Source: Sporichthyaceae bacterium (lineage in GTDB: Bacteria > Actinomycetota > Actinomycetes > Sporichthyales > Sporichthyaceae). From it: a stretch of 64,000 bases of DNA. Where the stretch lies: NCBI GenBank assembly GCA_036269075.1, contig DATASX010000036.1, positions 62,001 to 126,000 of the forward strand, in the 5' to 3' direction. Of this stretch, positions 56,125 to 64,000 are shown in pieces (position 1 is the stretch's first letter; each line of letters begins with the position of its first letter). A program made the translations under genes and the position numbers. The notes under the pieces were generated by a model. The model did no database searches. It saw only the letters and a program-made list of their open reading frames with translations, and was not told the DNA's origin.

Positions 56125-56763
56125 ATGACCAGACCCGAGCAAGCGCGACTCAGCCTCGACGTGATCGTCGAGGCGGCCGCCCGGCTGATCGCCGAGGAGG
56201 GCTACGACGCGCTCAACATGCGCCGGCTGGCCCGGGAGTGCGGCGTCGGCGTGATGACGCTGTACGGCTACTTCCGCACGAAGGACGAGCTGCTGCAGGC
56301 TCTGGCCGACCAGCTGTTCAACCTGGTCGAGCTGCCTGAGGACGACGCACTGCCGTGGCAGGAACACATCGTGACGGTGCTGCGCTCGGTCCGCTCGGTG
56401 TTCCTGGAGCACCCGGAACTGCTGCCGATCACGGCGATGCACCGACTCGACTCGGGCGGCGCCTACCGCGGCGCGGAGTCGTTGTTCGGGGCGCTGCAGC
56501 GAGCCGGGCTGAAAGGTCCGGAGGTCGTGCACGCCTTCGACGCACTGGTGGCCTACACCTTCGGCTCGGTGCAACGCGAGATCGTCCTCGCCCGCGCCGC
56601 GTCAGGTCCCTTGCCGGGCCTGCATCGACTGGCCCGCGAGGACTTCCCGCGGGTGATCGAGCTGGCGGGCCAACTGGTGGCCCGCGACAGCGCGGCGGCC
56701 TTCGAGGCCGGGCTGACGCTGCTCATCGACGGGATCGCGGCCCGGCGGCGGCCCCGGCGCTGA
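56125..56763 (+). CDS. TetR-family regulator
   Basis: 212 residues from ATG 56125; no Shine-Dalgarno sequence fits in the 29-bp gap, consistent with a leaderless start. Helix-turn-helix in residues ~10-55: LDVIVEAAARLIAEEGYDALNMRRLARECGV read in order, then MTLYGYFRTKDELLQAL. The ligand domain is helical (DALVAYTFGSVQREIV), as in the TetR_C group with GvvmTLYGYFrtKdeL signature. It almost certainly controls itself and the divergent LLM-LLM-kinase operon through the palindrome. Confidence 0.92.
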   Translation: MTRPEQARLSLDVIVEAAARLIAEEGYDALNMRRLARECGVGVMTLYGYFRTKDELLQALADQLFNLVELPEDDALPWQEHIVTVLRSVRSVFLEHPELLPITAMHRLDSGGAYRGAESLFGALQRAGLKGPEVVHAFDALVAYTFGSVQREIVLARAASGPLPGLHRLAREDFPRVIELAGQLVARDSAAAFEAGLTLLIDGIAARRRPRR

Positions 56764-56826
56764 CGCCGCGTCAGATCGTACCGGCCAGGCTGATCACGGC
56801 GATGAAACGGGACCGGCGCCAGGCGC

Positions 56827-57213
56827 TCACGGCCGGCCGTCGGTCCGTTCCGCGGCCAGTAGTTCGCTGAGCAGAGCGGCGTCGTCCGGGCTCAGGTCGG
56901 CGACGAAGTACGCCAGCACTCCGGCCCGGTCGTCCTCCGACGCCAACAGCCGACTCATGCTGCGCGCGGTCATCGTCGCCGGCAGTTGCGAGTCCGGCGC
57001 CGCAAGCCGGTAAGCCCGGGCCCGCCCCGGCCCCGGCACGCTGACCAGCGCGCCCTTGTCGCGCAGGCGCTGCAACGTCGTGGTGACCGTCGTGTAGGCC
57101 AGCGCACCGCCCAGGCGATCCTGGACATCCCGCGGCCCGAGCGGGCTGTCGGCGGCGCCGAGCACCGCCAGGACCTGCTCCTCGAGCCCCCCGGCCGCCC
57201 GTCGTTGCGGCAC
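56827..57213 (-). CDS. BlaI/MecI-family transcriptional regulator
   Basis: 128 residues from GTG 57213 (GGGGAGG about 5 bp upstream; the frame extends to 57291). Winged helix: LEEQVLAVLGAADSPLGPRDVQDRL and TTVTTTLQRLRDKGALVSVPG are typical of BlaI/MecI/CopY proteins, followed by a dimerisation helix pair (SRLLASEDDRAGVLAYFVADLSPDDAALL). Such proteins usually pair with an M56 BlaR1-like membrane protease; none is seen within the window. Target unknown. It is isolated from its neighbours. Confidence 0.82.
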   Translation of the reverse strand: MPQRRAAGGLEEQVLAVLGAADSPLGPRDVQDRLGGALAYTTVTTTLQRLRDKGALVSVPGPGRARAYRLAAPDSQLPATMTARSMSRLLASEDDRAGVLAYFVADLSPDDAALLSELLAAERTDGRP

Positions 57214-57570
57214 CGTGACCTCCCCGCCCGAATCGATCTCCGGCGGCCTGGCCACCGCTGCCTCCGCTTGACACGACGGAAGCGAAATCACAGTACCGAC
57301 CCAGTCGTGGCACCGCGCGTGGACCGCGTCTGCATGGGTGAGTCGTGTCCCGACAGGGCCGGAACCTCGTGCCTGCGATCTTCCGCCACCAAGGGCCTGC
57401 GTATGGGCCCAATTTTGAATCGGGGATCAGTTCCGATGCCGGACGGCCGGCGGGTGGAAATGGAGCAGTCTCCTAGTGCGGGCTTGATGTTGCGCTGATG
57501 ACTACACTCCTCGCAGCGCTGCAGGAAGCTCGTTTTCTAAGATTGCTTCAACCACTGAGGTGGTGCCGAG
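57214..57570. other. 357-bp gap without a convincing gene
   Basis: The stretch separates the BlaI-like gene from divergent fadD. It contains lower-GC patches (around 57408-57425 and 57525-57550) and a TTGACA box (57268-57273) without a clear -10 partner. A 54-codon ORF from 57334 exists but has no ribosome site or recognisable sequence. Promoters for both flanking genes are expected here. Confidence 0.5.
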
Positions 57571-59097
57571 ATGTACCCCGGAGCCCATTGCGTCGAGCAC
57601 CCCGACAAGCCCGCGATCGTGATGACCAGCGGGCGGGTGACGACCTACGCGCAGCTCGAGGAGCGCTCGGCCCGCCTGGCCCAGGCGCTGGCTGATCTCG
57701 GGCTGCGCCAGGGCGACGTCATCGCGATGCTGACCGACAACCGCCCTGAGGCGATCGAGCTCTACTGGGCCGCGCTGCGGGGCGGTTTCTATCTCACCGC
57801 CGTCAACTACAACCTGTCCGTCGACGAGGCCGGTTACATCGTCGACGACTGCGACGCCAAGGTGCTGTTCGTCGCCGCGCCGCTCGCGGAGATCTCGACG
57901 AAGATCGCCGCCCGAACCCCGCAGATGCTTCACCGCTTCGCGATCGACGGGCAGATCGACGAGCACGGCGACTACGAGGACCTCGTCGCCGGCGCCCGGG
58001 GCAAGCTGCCGATCGGACCGCGCGGGGCCGACATGCTCTATTCCTCGGGCACCACCGGCCGGCCCAAGGGCGTCAAGCCGCCGTTCCTCGGCATCGACAT
58101 CGACCAGCCGGGTGACCCGCTGACGCAGATGACCGGGAACTTCTTCGGCCTGTCGGCCTCGGACGTCTACCTCTCCCCCGCCCCGATCTACCACGCGGCA
58201 CCGCTGCGCTGGTGCGGCGTCGTCCACGCCCACGGCGGAACCGTGGTGATGATGGAGAAATTCGGCGCCGAAGCTTCGCTGCGCGCAGTGGCCGAGCACC
58301 AGGTCACCGTGCTGCAGATGGTTCCCACGATGTTCGTCCGGCTGCTGCAACTCGACGACACGACCCGGACCGGCCCCGACCTGAGCAGTCTGCGTCTCGC
58401 GATCCACGCGGCGGCGCCCTGTCCACCGGACGTGAAGCAGGCGATGATCGACTGGTGGGGGCCGATCCTGGTCGAGTACTACGGCGCCACCGAGGGCAAC
58501 GGGCTGACGGTGATCGGGTCGGCGGACTGGCTGAAGAAGCCGGGCTCGGTGGGCCGCAGTGTGCTCGGCCCGGCGCACATCTGCGCCGACGACGGCACCG
58601 AACTCGCCGTCGGTGAGGTCGGCACCGTGTACTTCGAGCGCCCCTACGTGCCGTTCGAATACCACAAGGACCCGGCCAGGAGCCGGGCCGCGCAGCACCC
58701 CGAACATCCGACCTGGACGGCGGTCGGCGACCTCGGTTACCTCGACGAGGACGGCTATCTGTTCCTCACCGACCGCAAGGCGTTCACGATCATCTCCGGC
58801 GGCGTGAACATTTATCCGCAGGAGATCGAGAACGTCCTGACGATGCACCCCGCGGTCCACGACGTCGCCGTGATCGGCGTCCCCGACCCGGACTTCGGCG
58901 AGGCGGTCAAGGCGGTGGTCCAACTGCGCGAGGGCATCGTCGGCGACGACGCGCTCGCCGCGGCGCTGGTCGAGCACGTCCGCGGGCGGATCGCGCGCTT
59001 CAAGGTGCCGCGCTCCGTCGACTTCGTCGCCGACCTGCCGCGCACGCCCACCGGGAAGCTGCTGAAGGGTGAGCTGAAGAAGCAGTACCTGGCCTGA
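57571..59097 (+). CDS. AMP-forming acyl-CoA synthetase (FadD-type)
   Basis: 508 residues from ATG 57571 (GAGGTGG about 6 bp upstream). ANL-ligase motifs in order: MLYSSGTTGRPKGVKPPF (P-loop), VEYYGATEGNGLT, TAVGDLGYLDEDGYLFLTDR (hinge), ISGGVNIYPQEIE and PRTPTGKLLKGELK with the catalytic Lys. Normal length for a medium/long-chain or steroid side-chain CoA ligase of the mycobacterial FadD type. It opens an operon with the SDR (28-bp gap). With the convergent acyl-CoA dehydrogenase and thiolase it forms a near-complete beta-oxidation set; the substrate cannot be read. Confidence 0.92.
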   Translation: MYPGAHCVEHPDKPAIVMTSGRVTTYAQLEERSARLAQALADLGLRQGDVIAMLTDNRPEAIELYWAALRGGFYLTAVNYNLSVDEAGYIVDDCDAKVLFVAAPLAEISTKIAARTPQMLHRFAIDGQIDEHGDYEDLVAGARGKLPIGPRGADMLYSSGTTGRPKGVKPPFLGIDIDQPGDPLTQMTGNFFGLSASDVYLSPAPIYHAAPLRWCGVVHAHGGTVVMMEKFGAEASLRAVAEHQVTVLQMVPTMFVRLLQLDDTTRTGPDLSSLRLAIHAAAPCPPDVKQAMIDWWGPILVEYYGATEGNGLTVIGSADWLKKPGSVGRSVLGPAHICADDGTELAVGEVGTVYFERPYVPFEYHKDPARSRAAQHPEHPTWTAVGDLGYLDEDGYLFLTDRKAFTIISGGVNIYPQEIENVLTMHPAVHDVAVIGVPDPDFGEAVKAVVQLREGIVGDDALAAALVEHVRGRIARFKVPRSVDFVADLPRTPTGKLLKGELKKQYLA

Positions 59098-59125
59098 GTC
59101 CGCACGAACCCCGAGGAGCACATCG

Positions 59126-59989
59126 ATGTCCGGAGTCGAAGGTCGCAGCGTCGTGGTCACCGGCGCGGGCGGCGGCCTGGGCCGGGAGTACGCACTGCTG
59201 CTGGCGCACCACGGCGCGAACGTCGTGGTCAACGATCTCGGCGGCTCGCGCGACGGCTCGGGAGCCGGCTCGGCGATGGCCGACCAGGTGGTCGCGGAGA
59301 TCAAGGAGGCCGGCGGGACCGCCGTCGCGAACTACGACAGCGTCGCCACCCCCGAGGGTGCGGCAAGTGTCGTCCGCACCGCGGTGGAGTCCTTCGGCGC
59401 GATCCACGGCCTGGTCAACAACGCCGGGATCCTGCGCGACAAGAGCTTCGCCAAGCTCGACGCCGAGTCGTGGGACTCCGTGCTGAAGGTTCACCTGTAC
59501 GGGGCGTACCACGTCACTTCCGCTGCCTGGCCGTACTTCCGCGAGCAGAACTTCGGCCGCATCGTGATGGCCACGTCCACCAGTGGCCTGTTCGGCAACT
59601 TCGGCCAGGCGAACTACGGGGCGGCCAAGAACGGCCTCGTCGGCCTGGCGAACACGCTGGCGCTGGAGGGGGCGCGGAACAACATCCGCGTCAACGCGGT
59701 CGCTCCGATGGCCGCGACCCGGATGACGGCCGACGTCGCGCCGCCGGAGGTGCTCGCCGCACTCGGCCCCGAGCACGTCGCGCCGGTCGTGGTCCATCTG
59801 CTGTCGGAGGAGTTGGACACCACCGGCGCGGTCTTCGTGGTCGGCGGCGGCGAGCTCTACCGGGTGGCCCTGTTCCAGAACGACGGCGTGCGTTGGCCGA
59901 CCCCGCCGACGGTGGCCGAGGTCGCGCAGCGCTGGTCCGAGGTGGTCGACCTGTCCGCCGCGGTGCCTGGGCGGAACCCCGTCGGCTGA
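59126..59989 (+). CDS. SDR, (3R)-hydroxyacyl-CoA-dehydrogenase-like (MFE-2 type)
   Basis: 287 residues from ATG 59126 behind CGAGGAG. TGAGGGLGREYALLLA, VVVNDLGGSRDGSG (the NAD-binding Asp), NNAGILRDKSFAKL and YGAAKNGLVGLANTLALEG are those of the dehydrogenase units of peroxisomal multifunctional enzyme 2 and the bacterial homologues in fatty-acid and steroid side-chain oxidation. Catalytic Ser-Tyr-Lys lie in TSTSGLFGNFGQANYGAAK. Oxidation of a 3-hydroxyacyl-CoA is the likely step. No hydratase gene is seen in this cluster. Confidence 0.9.
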   Translation: MSGVEGRSVVVTGAGGGLGREYALLLAHHGANVVVNDLGGSRDGSGAGSAMADQVVAEIKEAGGTAVANYDSVATPEGAASVVRTAVESFGAIHGLVNNAGILRDKSFAKLDAESWDSVLKVHLYGAYHVTSAAWPYFREQNFGRIVMATSTSGLFGNFGQANYGAAKNGLVGLANTLALEGARNNIRVNAVAPMAATRMTADVAPPEVLAALGPEHVAPVVVHLLSEELDTTGAVFVVGGGELYRVALFQNDGVRWPTPPTVAEVAQRWSEVVDLSAAVPGRNPVG

Positions 59990-59999
59990 CCCCCCCTCG

Positions 60000-60054
60000 C
60001 GTATGAGAGAACCCCGCTCACGTATGAGAGTGCCCCGCTCGATCATCGATGATC
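60000..60054. repeat. 55-bp dispersed element, copy B
   Basis: CGTATGAGAG at 60000-60009 and CGTATGAGAGT at 60021-60031 are again 21 bp apart. GATCATCGATGATC follows at 60041-60054, 20 bp after the second block, exactly the spacing of copy A at 16823-16877. This copy fills the gap between convergent SDR and acyl-CoA dehydrogenase genes, ending 1 bp before the latter's stop codon. The palindrome could terminate transcription, but the conserved direct repeats need another explanation. Confidence 0.8.
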
Positions 60055-60055
60055 G

Positions 60056-61207
60056 TCAGTCCCGGAGCAGGTCGCGGCCGATCAGTTCCTTCATGATCTC
60101 GGTGGTCCCGCCGTAGATGGTCTGCACGCGCGTGTCTACGTAGGCCTTCGCCACTGGGTACTCGGTCATATATCCGTAGCCGCCGTGCAGCTGCAGGCAT
60201 CGGTCGATGACGCGCTTCTGCAGTTCGCTGATGTACCACTTGCCCTTGGCCGCGTCGACGTCGCTGAGTGCGCCGCGGTTGTAGGCCAGCACCGAGCGGT
60301 CGACGTAGGCCTCGGCGACGTCGATCTCCGTCGACATCTCGGCCAGCGCGAACCGCGTGTTCTGGAAGTCGGCGATCCGCTGGCCGAACGCGGTGCGCTG
60401 CTTGCAGTACTCGACGGTCATCTCGAAGACCGCGCGCGTGGTGCTAATGGCCATCGCGCTGATTCCCAGCCGCTCGCGGGGCAGGTGGCTCATCAGGTAG
60501 TACAGCCCGCGGCCTTGTTCGCCGAGCAGGTTCTCGGCCGGGACCCGCGCGTCGTCGAAGAAGAGTTCCGCGGTGTCCTGCCCGGGAAGCCCGATCTTGT
60601 CGAGCTTCCGGCCGCGCACGAAGCCCGGAGTTCCGGCCTCCACGACGAACAGCGAGAACCCGCGGGATCCGGCCTCCGGGTCGGTGCGGGCCGCGACGAC
60701 GACGAGATCGGCCATGATCCCGCTGGAGATGAAGGTCTTCTGGCCGTTCAGGACCCAGTGGTCGCCGTCGCGGCGGGCCGAGGTCCGGATGCCGCGCAGG
60801 TCGCTGCCGGCGCCCGGTTCGGTCATCGCCAACGCACCGAGCAGTTCGCCCTTCGCGAACGCGGGGAGCCAGCGCTTGCGTTGCTCGACGTCGGTGATGT
60901 CGAGCAGGTAGGCCAGCACCAGGTCGTCCTGCAGTCCGAGGGTCACCCCGAAGGACAGGGCGTTGACCTTGGCGACCTCCTCGCAGGTGACCAGCCGGAA
61001 CCGGTAGTCCAGCTCGCCGGCGCCGCCGTACTCCTCCGGGACGGCGAGGGCGTAGATGCCGACCTCGGCGGCCCGGGCGTACACCTCTCGTGGGATCCAG
61101 CGCTCGGTGTCCCACTGGTCCTTGTGCGGCACGACCTCGCGCTCGAGGAACTCCCGAACGGTGCCGCGGTAGTCCTCGTGATCGGCTTCGTAGAGGTTAC
61201 GTTCCAC
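60056..61207 (-). CDS. Acyl-CoA dehydrogenase
   Basis: 383 residues from GTG 61207, overlapping the thiolase stop by 11 bp. FadE pattern: RNLYEADHEDYRGTVREFLE start, GALAMTEPGAGSDLRGI (FAD/substrate loop), VLNGQKTFISSG, RERLGISAMAISTTRAVFEMT, AFGQRIADFQNTRF, the catalytic-Glu region LQLHGGYGYMTEYPVAK and TRVQTIYGGTTEIMKELIGRDLL. A standard mitochondrial-type ACAD that would catalyse the first beta-oxidation step on the CoA ester made by the neighbouring FadD. Second gene of the thiolase-ACAD operon. Confidence 0.93.
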   Translation of the reverse strand: MERNLYEADHEDYRGTVREFLEREVVPHKDQWDTERWIPREVYARAAEVGIYALAVPEEYGGAGELDYRFRLVTCEEVAKVNALSFGVTLGLQDDLVLAYLLDITDVEQRKRWLPAFAKGELLGALAMTEPGAGSDLRGIRTSARRDGDHWVLNGQKTFISSGIMADLVVVAARTDPEAGSRGFSLFVVEAGTPGFVRGRKLDKIGLPGQDTAELFFDDARVPAENLLGEQGRGLYYLMSHLPRERLGISAMAISTTRAVFEMTVEYCKQRTAFGQRIADFQNTRFALAEMSTEIDVAEAYVDRSVLAYNRGALSDVDAAKGKWYISELQKRVIDRCLQLHGGYGYMTEYPVAKAYVDTRVQTIYGGTTEIMKELIGRDLLRD

Positions 61208-62363
61208 GGCTGGAGAGCCTTTCGAGGATCGTGACGTTGGCCTGCCCGCCGCCCTCGCACATCGTCTGCAGGCCGTAGCGCCCCCCGGTCCGCTCGAGCT
61301 CGTGCAGCAACGATGTCATCAGCCGCGCGCCGGTGCATCCGATGGGATGGCCCAGCGCGATCGCGCCGCCGTTCGGGTTGACCTTGGCCGGATCGGCCCC
61401 CAGCTCGATGTTCCACGCCAGAACGACCGGGGCGAACGCCTCGTTGATCTCCACCACGTCGATGTCGTCGATGGTCAGGCCTGCCCGCTTGAGCGCGTGT
61501 TGGGTGGCCGGGATCGGCGCCTCGAGCATCATGATCGGGTCCGAGCCGCGCACCGACAGGTGATGCACGCGGGCCCGCGGCGTGAGGCCGAACCGCTGGA
61601 CCGCGGCTTCGCTCGCCACCAGCAAGGCCGCCGAGCCGTCGGAGATCTGGCTGGCCACCGCCGCGGTCAGGACTCCCCCCGGCACGAGCGTTTGCAGCGA
61701 GGCCATCTTCTCCAGAGACGTGTCGGCCCGCGGCCCCTCGTCGGTGTCGACCCCGGCGTAGGCGGTGATCTCGCGCCGGAAGTGGCCGGCGGCGATCGCG
61801 GCAAGCGCGCGCTGGTGGCTCTGGTACGACCAGGCCTCGCAGTCCTCGCGGGTCAACTTCCAGTTCTCGGCCATCATCTCGGCACCCCGGAACTGGGAGA
61901 TCTGTTCATCGGAGTAGCGGGCCGCCCAGCCCTCGCACCCGGTCCACGGATCAACGGAGCCGTACGGCTCGCCGGCCGCGAACGCGGACAGGATCGGGAA
62001 CTGGCTCATCTTCTGCACGCCGCCGGCGACCACCAGGTCGGCCGTCCCGCTCATCACGGCCTGGGCCGCGAAATGCACGGCCTGCTGTGCGGACCCGCAC
62101 TGCCGGTCGATCGTCACCCCCGGCACGGATTCCGGCAGCCCGGCAGCCAACGCGGCGGTCCGGGCGATGTCGCCGGCCTGGGCGCCGATGTTGTCCAGGC
62201 AACCCAGGATCACGTCGTCGATGCAGGCGGGGTCGATCCCCGACCGCTCGACCACGGTCTTGATGGTGTGGGCGGCGAAGTCGGCGGGGTGCACCCCGGC
62301 GAAGCCGCCGTTGCGGCGGCCGACCGCGGTCCGCGCGGCGTCGACGATGTAGGCCTCGGGCAT
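61197..62363 (-). CDS. Thiolase (acetyl-CoA C-acyltransferase)
   Basis: 388 residues from ATG 62363 (GAGGACG upstream); 11 residues of upstream frame were excluded. Catalytic residues all present: Cys89 in TIDRQCGSAQQAV, NEAFAPVVLAWN, the His loop GGAIALGHPIGCTGARL, and the second Cys in TMCEGGGQANVTI. It cleaves 3-ketoacyl-CoA. First gene of the minus-strand thiolase-ACAD operon; the 116-bp gap upstream contains a low-GC operator-like sequence shared with the promoter of the neighbouring TetR gene. Confidence 0.95.
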   Translation of the reverse strand: MPEAYIVDAARTAVGRRNGGFAGVHPADFAAHTIKTVVERSGIDPACIDDVILGCLDNIGAQAGDIARTAALAAGLPESVPGVTIDRQCGSAQQAVHFAAQAVMSGTADLVVAGGVQKMSQFPILSAFAAGEPYGSVDPWTGCEGWAARYSDEQISQFRGAEMMAENWKLTREDCEAWSYQSHQRALAAIAAGHFRREITAYAGVDTDEGPRADTSLEKMASLQTLVPGGVLTAAVASQISDGSAALLVASEAAVQRFGLTPRARVHHLSVRGSDPIMMLEAPIPATQHALKRAGLTIDDIDVVEINEAFAPVVLAWNIELGADPAKVNPNGGAIALGHPIGCTGARLMTSLLHELERTGGRYGLQTMCEGGGQANVTILERLSSRGT

Positions 62364-62419
62364 GGAACGTCCTCGTCCGGTAGGGGTGGCCGGCAACTCC
62401 GCGTCCGACCTGAATCGAA

Positions 62420-62437
62420 TCTAACTTAAATTAAAGC
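62420..62437. promoter_or_regulatory. Low-GC operator-like site upstream of thiolase operon
   Basis: TCTAACTTAAATTAAAGC stands out as A/T-rich in a GC-rich background. Its first ten bases match TCCAACTTAA (63138-63147) upstream of the TetR gene with one change. TTAAATTAA within it is symmetrical. Probably the binding site of the TetR at 62480 or part of the promoter -10 region. Confidence 0.4.
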
Positions 62438-62479
62438 ACGGGACCGAACGTCAGTCGACAGCCCGTGACGAACCGGGGA

Positions 62480-63124
62480 TCAGGCCGGGGACAGCCCGTT
62501 GCGCACCAGCTGCGCGGCGACGGCGACGACCTTGTCCAACGAACCCCGGCGGGGCTTCCACCATTCGGCCGTCCAGTTCAACGAACCCATCACGAGCATC
62601 TGCGCCAGATAGGGGTCGAGCGCAGGGTCGATCTCCCCGGCGGCCGCTGCCTCCTTGAACAGCTTGCGCCACACCTCGCCGTACCTGGCCTCCTCGGCCA
62701 GTTGGCGCTTGCGAAGCTTCTCCGGAAGTTGACCCGAGTTGCGGATCGAGGCCGTGGTGTAGTCGGACAGGTCGAGTTCGTGCCGCAGGTGCGCCTCGAC
62801 GGCGAGCAGGATCCGGTCCATCGGCCGGAGGTCGCCCGGCGCCGCGGCCAGCACCCCGACCAGGTGGTCGCGCATGTCGGCGATGCCGACCCACATGACC
62901 TCCTCGACGAGGTCCTCGCGCGAGGCGAAGTAGTAGTAGATCGCCGGGGTCTGGATCTCGGCGTACTCCGCGACGTCGGACAGTCGCATCCCGGCATAGC
63001 CCTTGACGCTGAGCACATGTGCGGCGGCGTCCAGGATCCGGGCGCGGGTCCGGGCCGATTTCGAGCCGCCGTCCGGATCGGTCGACGGCGCGGAGCGCTT
63101 CTTCGTCCTGCTCTGCGCAACCAT
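62480..63124 (-). CDS. TetR-family regulator (fatty-acid/steroid catabolism type)
   Basis: 214 residues from ATG 63124. Basic N-terminal tail (QSRTKKRSAPSTDPDGGSK), helix-turn-helix ARTRARILDAAAHVLSVKGYAG, RLSDVAEYAEIQTPAIYYYFASRE, and a ligand domain with LRHELDLSDYTTASIRNSGQLPE and SLNWTAEWWKPRRGSLD. The last segment is characteristic of TetR proteins that bind acyl-CoA ligands in actinomycete beta-oxidation clusters (KstR2-like group; resemblance only). Control of the thiolase-ACAD operon downstream is likely given the shared TCYAACTTAA sequence at both promoters. Confidence 0.9.
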   Translation of the reverse strand: MVAQSRTKKRSAPSTDPDGGSKSARTRARILDAAAHVLSVKGYAGMRLSDVAEYAEIQTPAIYYYFASREDLVEEVMWVGIADMRDHLVGVLAAAPGDLRPMDRILLAVEAHLRHELDLSDYTTASIRNSGQLPEKLRKRQLAEEARYGEVWRKLFKEAAAAGEIDPALDPYLAQMLVMGSLNWTAEWWKPRRGSLDKVVAVAAQLVRNGLSPA

Positions 63125-63137
63125 GCCGAAATTCTAA

Positions 63138-63147
63138 TCCAACTTAA
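63138..63147. promoter_or_regulatory. Operator-like site upstream of TetR
   Basis: TCCAACTTAA, within the 19-bp gap between the TetR ATG and the stop of the PucR-type gene, matches the first ten bases of the low-GC site at 62420-62437 except for one position. It is too close to the start for a normal leader, consistent with autoregulation of a short transcript. Confidence 0.3.
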
Positions 63148-64000
63148 GCCGACCCGGGGCCCGGATCCACTGCGGCACCGGTCGCGAACAGTTCAGCGGC
63201 GCGGACCGCTATGTCGGCCCGCAACCGGTCGTGGTGGTCGGCGAGGTCGAGGCCGGTCAGCTTCTCGACCTGCACCAATCGGTATTTGATCGTCTTGGCG
63301 TGGATGAACATCCGCGCGGCCGCGTCCTGCTGCGAGCAACCGCAGTCGAAGTAGGCGCGCAGGGTCGGCATCAGCACCCCGCGGTGCGCCCGGTCGTAGG
63401 AGATGATCGGCCCGACGGTCTCGGTGACGAAGCGCGAGAGGTCGGTGCTGCCCGGCTCGGCCAGCATCAGCCGCAGGATGCCGAGATCGTCGTGGCAGGA
63501 CACGGCCCGGTCCGGCACGTGTCGCAACGCCCGCAGCGCGGTGCGGGCCTCGGCCAGTGCATCGGCCAGGTCGGCGGGACGCTCGTGGACGGCGCTGACT
63601 CCCCAGGTCGGCGCGATGTCCGGGCGCGCGGCGACCAGTTCAGCGGTGACCCGGGTGAGCGCCTCCCGAGTGGTCGAGAGGGCAACGGCCCGCATCAGCA
63701 CCAGCACGGTGTCGTCGCGGCCGGCCACCAGCACGGCCCGGGCGCTGAGTCCGGCGCGCACGATGTTGGTCAGCCCGCGCCGGATCGCGTCCAACTGCGT
63801 GCCGGTCCACCCTTCCGCTGTCGCCGCCGCGTCCAGGCCACGCAGTTCGCAGACCAGCACCCGCAGTCGGCCGGTCAGGTCGATCCGGAGGCTGCGGGCG
63901 CGGGTCAACCCCGTGCGCCGCTCATTGACCGAGTCGTGGAGCAGGCTCAGCAGCAACTCCTCCTGCGCGCCGGCGCGGGCGCGGGCCGCGGCCTGCTCCT
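63144..64000 (-). CDS. PucR/CdaR-type regulator, N-terminus outside window
   Basis: The frame is open to the window edge (upstream residues read QAAARARAGAQEELLLSLL), so the true start lies beyond 64000; about 285 residues are visible. The middle part is a GGDEF-like regulatory fold (VLVCELRGLDAAATAEGW, VLVAGRDDTVLVLM). The end is the PucR helix-turn-helix: LRAYFDCGCSQQDAAARMFIHAKTIKYRL read in order, then VEKLTGLDLADH. PucR-type activators control purine, aromatic or amino-acid catabolism. Its stop lies 19 bp before the TetR start on the same strand; whether they are co-transcribed is uncertain. Confidence 0.88.
   Translation of the reverse strand, partial: EQAAARARAGAQEELLLSLLHDSVNERRTGLTRARSLRIDLTGRLRVLVCELRGLDAAATAEGWTGTQLDAIRRGLTNIVRAGLSARAVLVAGRDDTVLVLMRAVALSTTREALTRVTAELVAARPDIAPTWGVSAVHERPADLADALAEARTALRALRHVPDRAVSCHDDLGILRLMLAEPGSTDLSRFVTETVGPIISYDRAHRGVLMPTLRAYFDCGCSQQDAAARMFIHAKTIKYRLVQVEKLTGLDLADHHDRLRADIAVRAAELFATGAAVDPGPGSA

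Noticed and set aside
57334-57498. 54-codon ORF before fadD
   Set aside because: No ribosome site, no recognisable sequence, and it lies where the divergent promoters should be.
1-64000. CRISPR arrays, tRNA/rRNA genes, transposases, phage genes
   Set aside because: Scanned for regularly spaced repeats, conserved RNA segments and transposase or integrase proteins; none was recognised.

Overview
The window is about 70% GC, densely coded, with frequent 4-bp stop/start overlaps and many GTG starts. It also carries F420-type luciferase-like oxidoreductases, a Tat-exported EfeB, mycobacterial-style FadD/FadE/kinase genes and many TetR regulators. All of this points to a chromosomal segment of a free-living, catabolically versatile actinomycete (Frankiales/Sporichthya- or mycobacteria-like; inferred from gene content, no rRNA present). 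No tRNA, rRNA, insertion sequence, prophage or CRISPR array was seen.

Layout. 1-2.4 kb: end of an efeOB iron-uptake operon. 2.4-6.6 kb: a secreted hydrolase-like protein, a PEP-mobile-domain protein with its TetR, and surE. 6.7-13.8 kb: an acyl-CoA synthetase fused to a winged-helix tail, divergent from a P450 / aldehyde dehydrogenase / SDR / PPDK-like operon; the PPDK reading frame has an in-frame TAG at codon 22. 13.8-19 kb: an ACAD10/11-type kinase, an orphan substrate-binding lipoprotein, an XRE-TetR fusion regulator and an ACAD10/11-type acyl-CoA dehydrogenase. The kinase and the dehydrogenase share a 17-bp operator-like sequence. 19.3-20.6 kb: cbtBA behind a cobalamin riboswitch. 20.7-23.4 kb: TetR with divergent F420 oxidoreductase, a CBM48 protein and a stand-alone RAM domain. 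23.4-33.2 kb: a six-gene aromatic operon (gentisate dioxygenase, FAH hydrolase, salicylyl-CoA-hydroxylase-like flavoprotein, two CoA/AMP ligases, thiolase-like protein) divergent from a PaaX regulator.

33.2-50.2 kb holds 16 co-directional genes with gaps of at most 53 bp. They form two paralogous branched-chain-amino-acid-type ABC transporter modules, each with a fused LivH-LivM permease, a lipoprotein receptor with a long Ala/Pro linker, a LivF ATPase, a secreted C-terminally anchored protein and an unrecognised membrane protein ending in H-x3-C...C-x2-C. The last is one gene in one module and two overlapping genes in the other. Between the modules lie a kinase, an AttH-like protein and an AveC-like membrane protein. 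This is the best candidate for an undescribed system: probably uptake plus first steps of catabolism of a hydrophobic (lipid, terpenoid or hydroxy-acid) substrate. 50.5-56.8 kb: TetR, membrane protein, a second AttH-like/kinase pair, two luciferase-like oxidoreductases and a TetR with a perfect 16-bp palindrome. 57.5-64 kb: a beta-oxidation set (FadD, SDR, acyl-CoA dehydrogenase, thiolase), a TetR and a PucR-type regulator cut by the window edge.

Below gene level there are three unexpected elements: two 26-codon micro-ORFs of the same design bridging genes in two unrelated operons; a 55-bp dispersed element present twice with identical internal spacing; and a 20-bp perfect inverted repeat between convergent genes.
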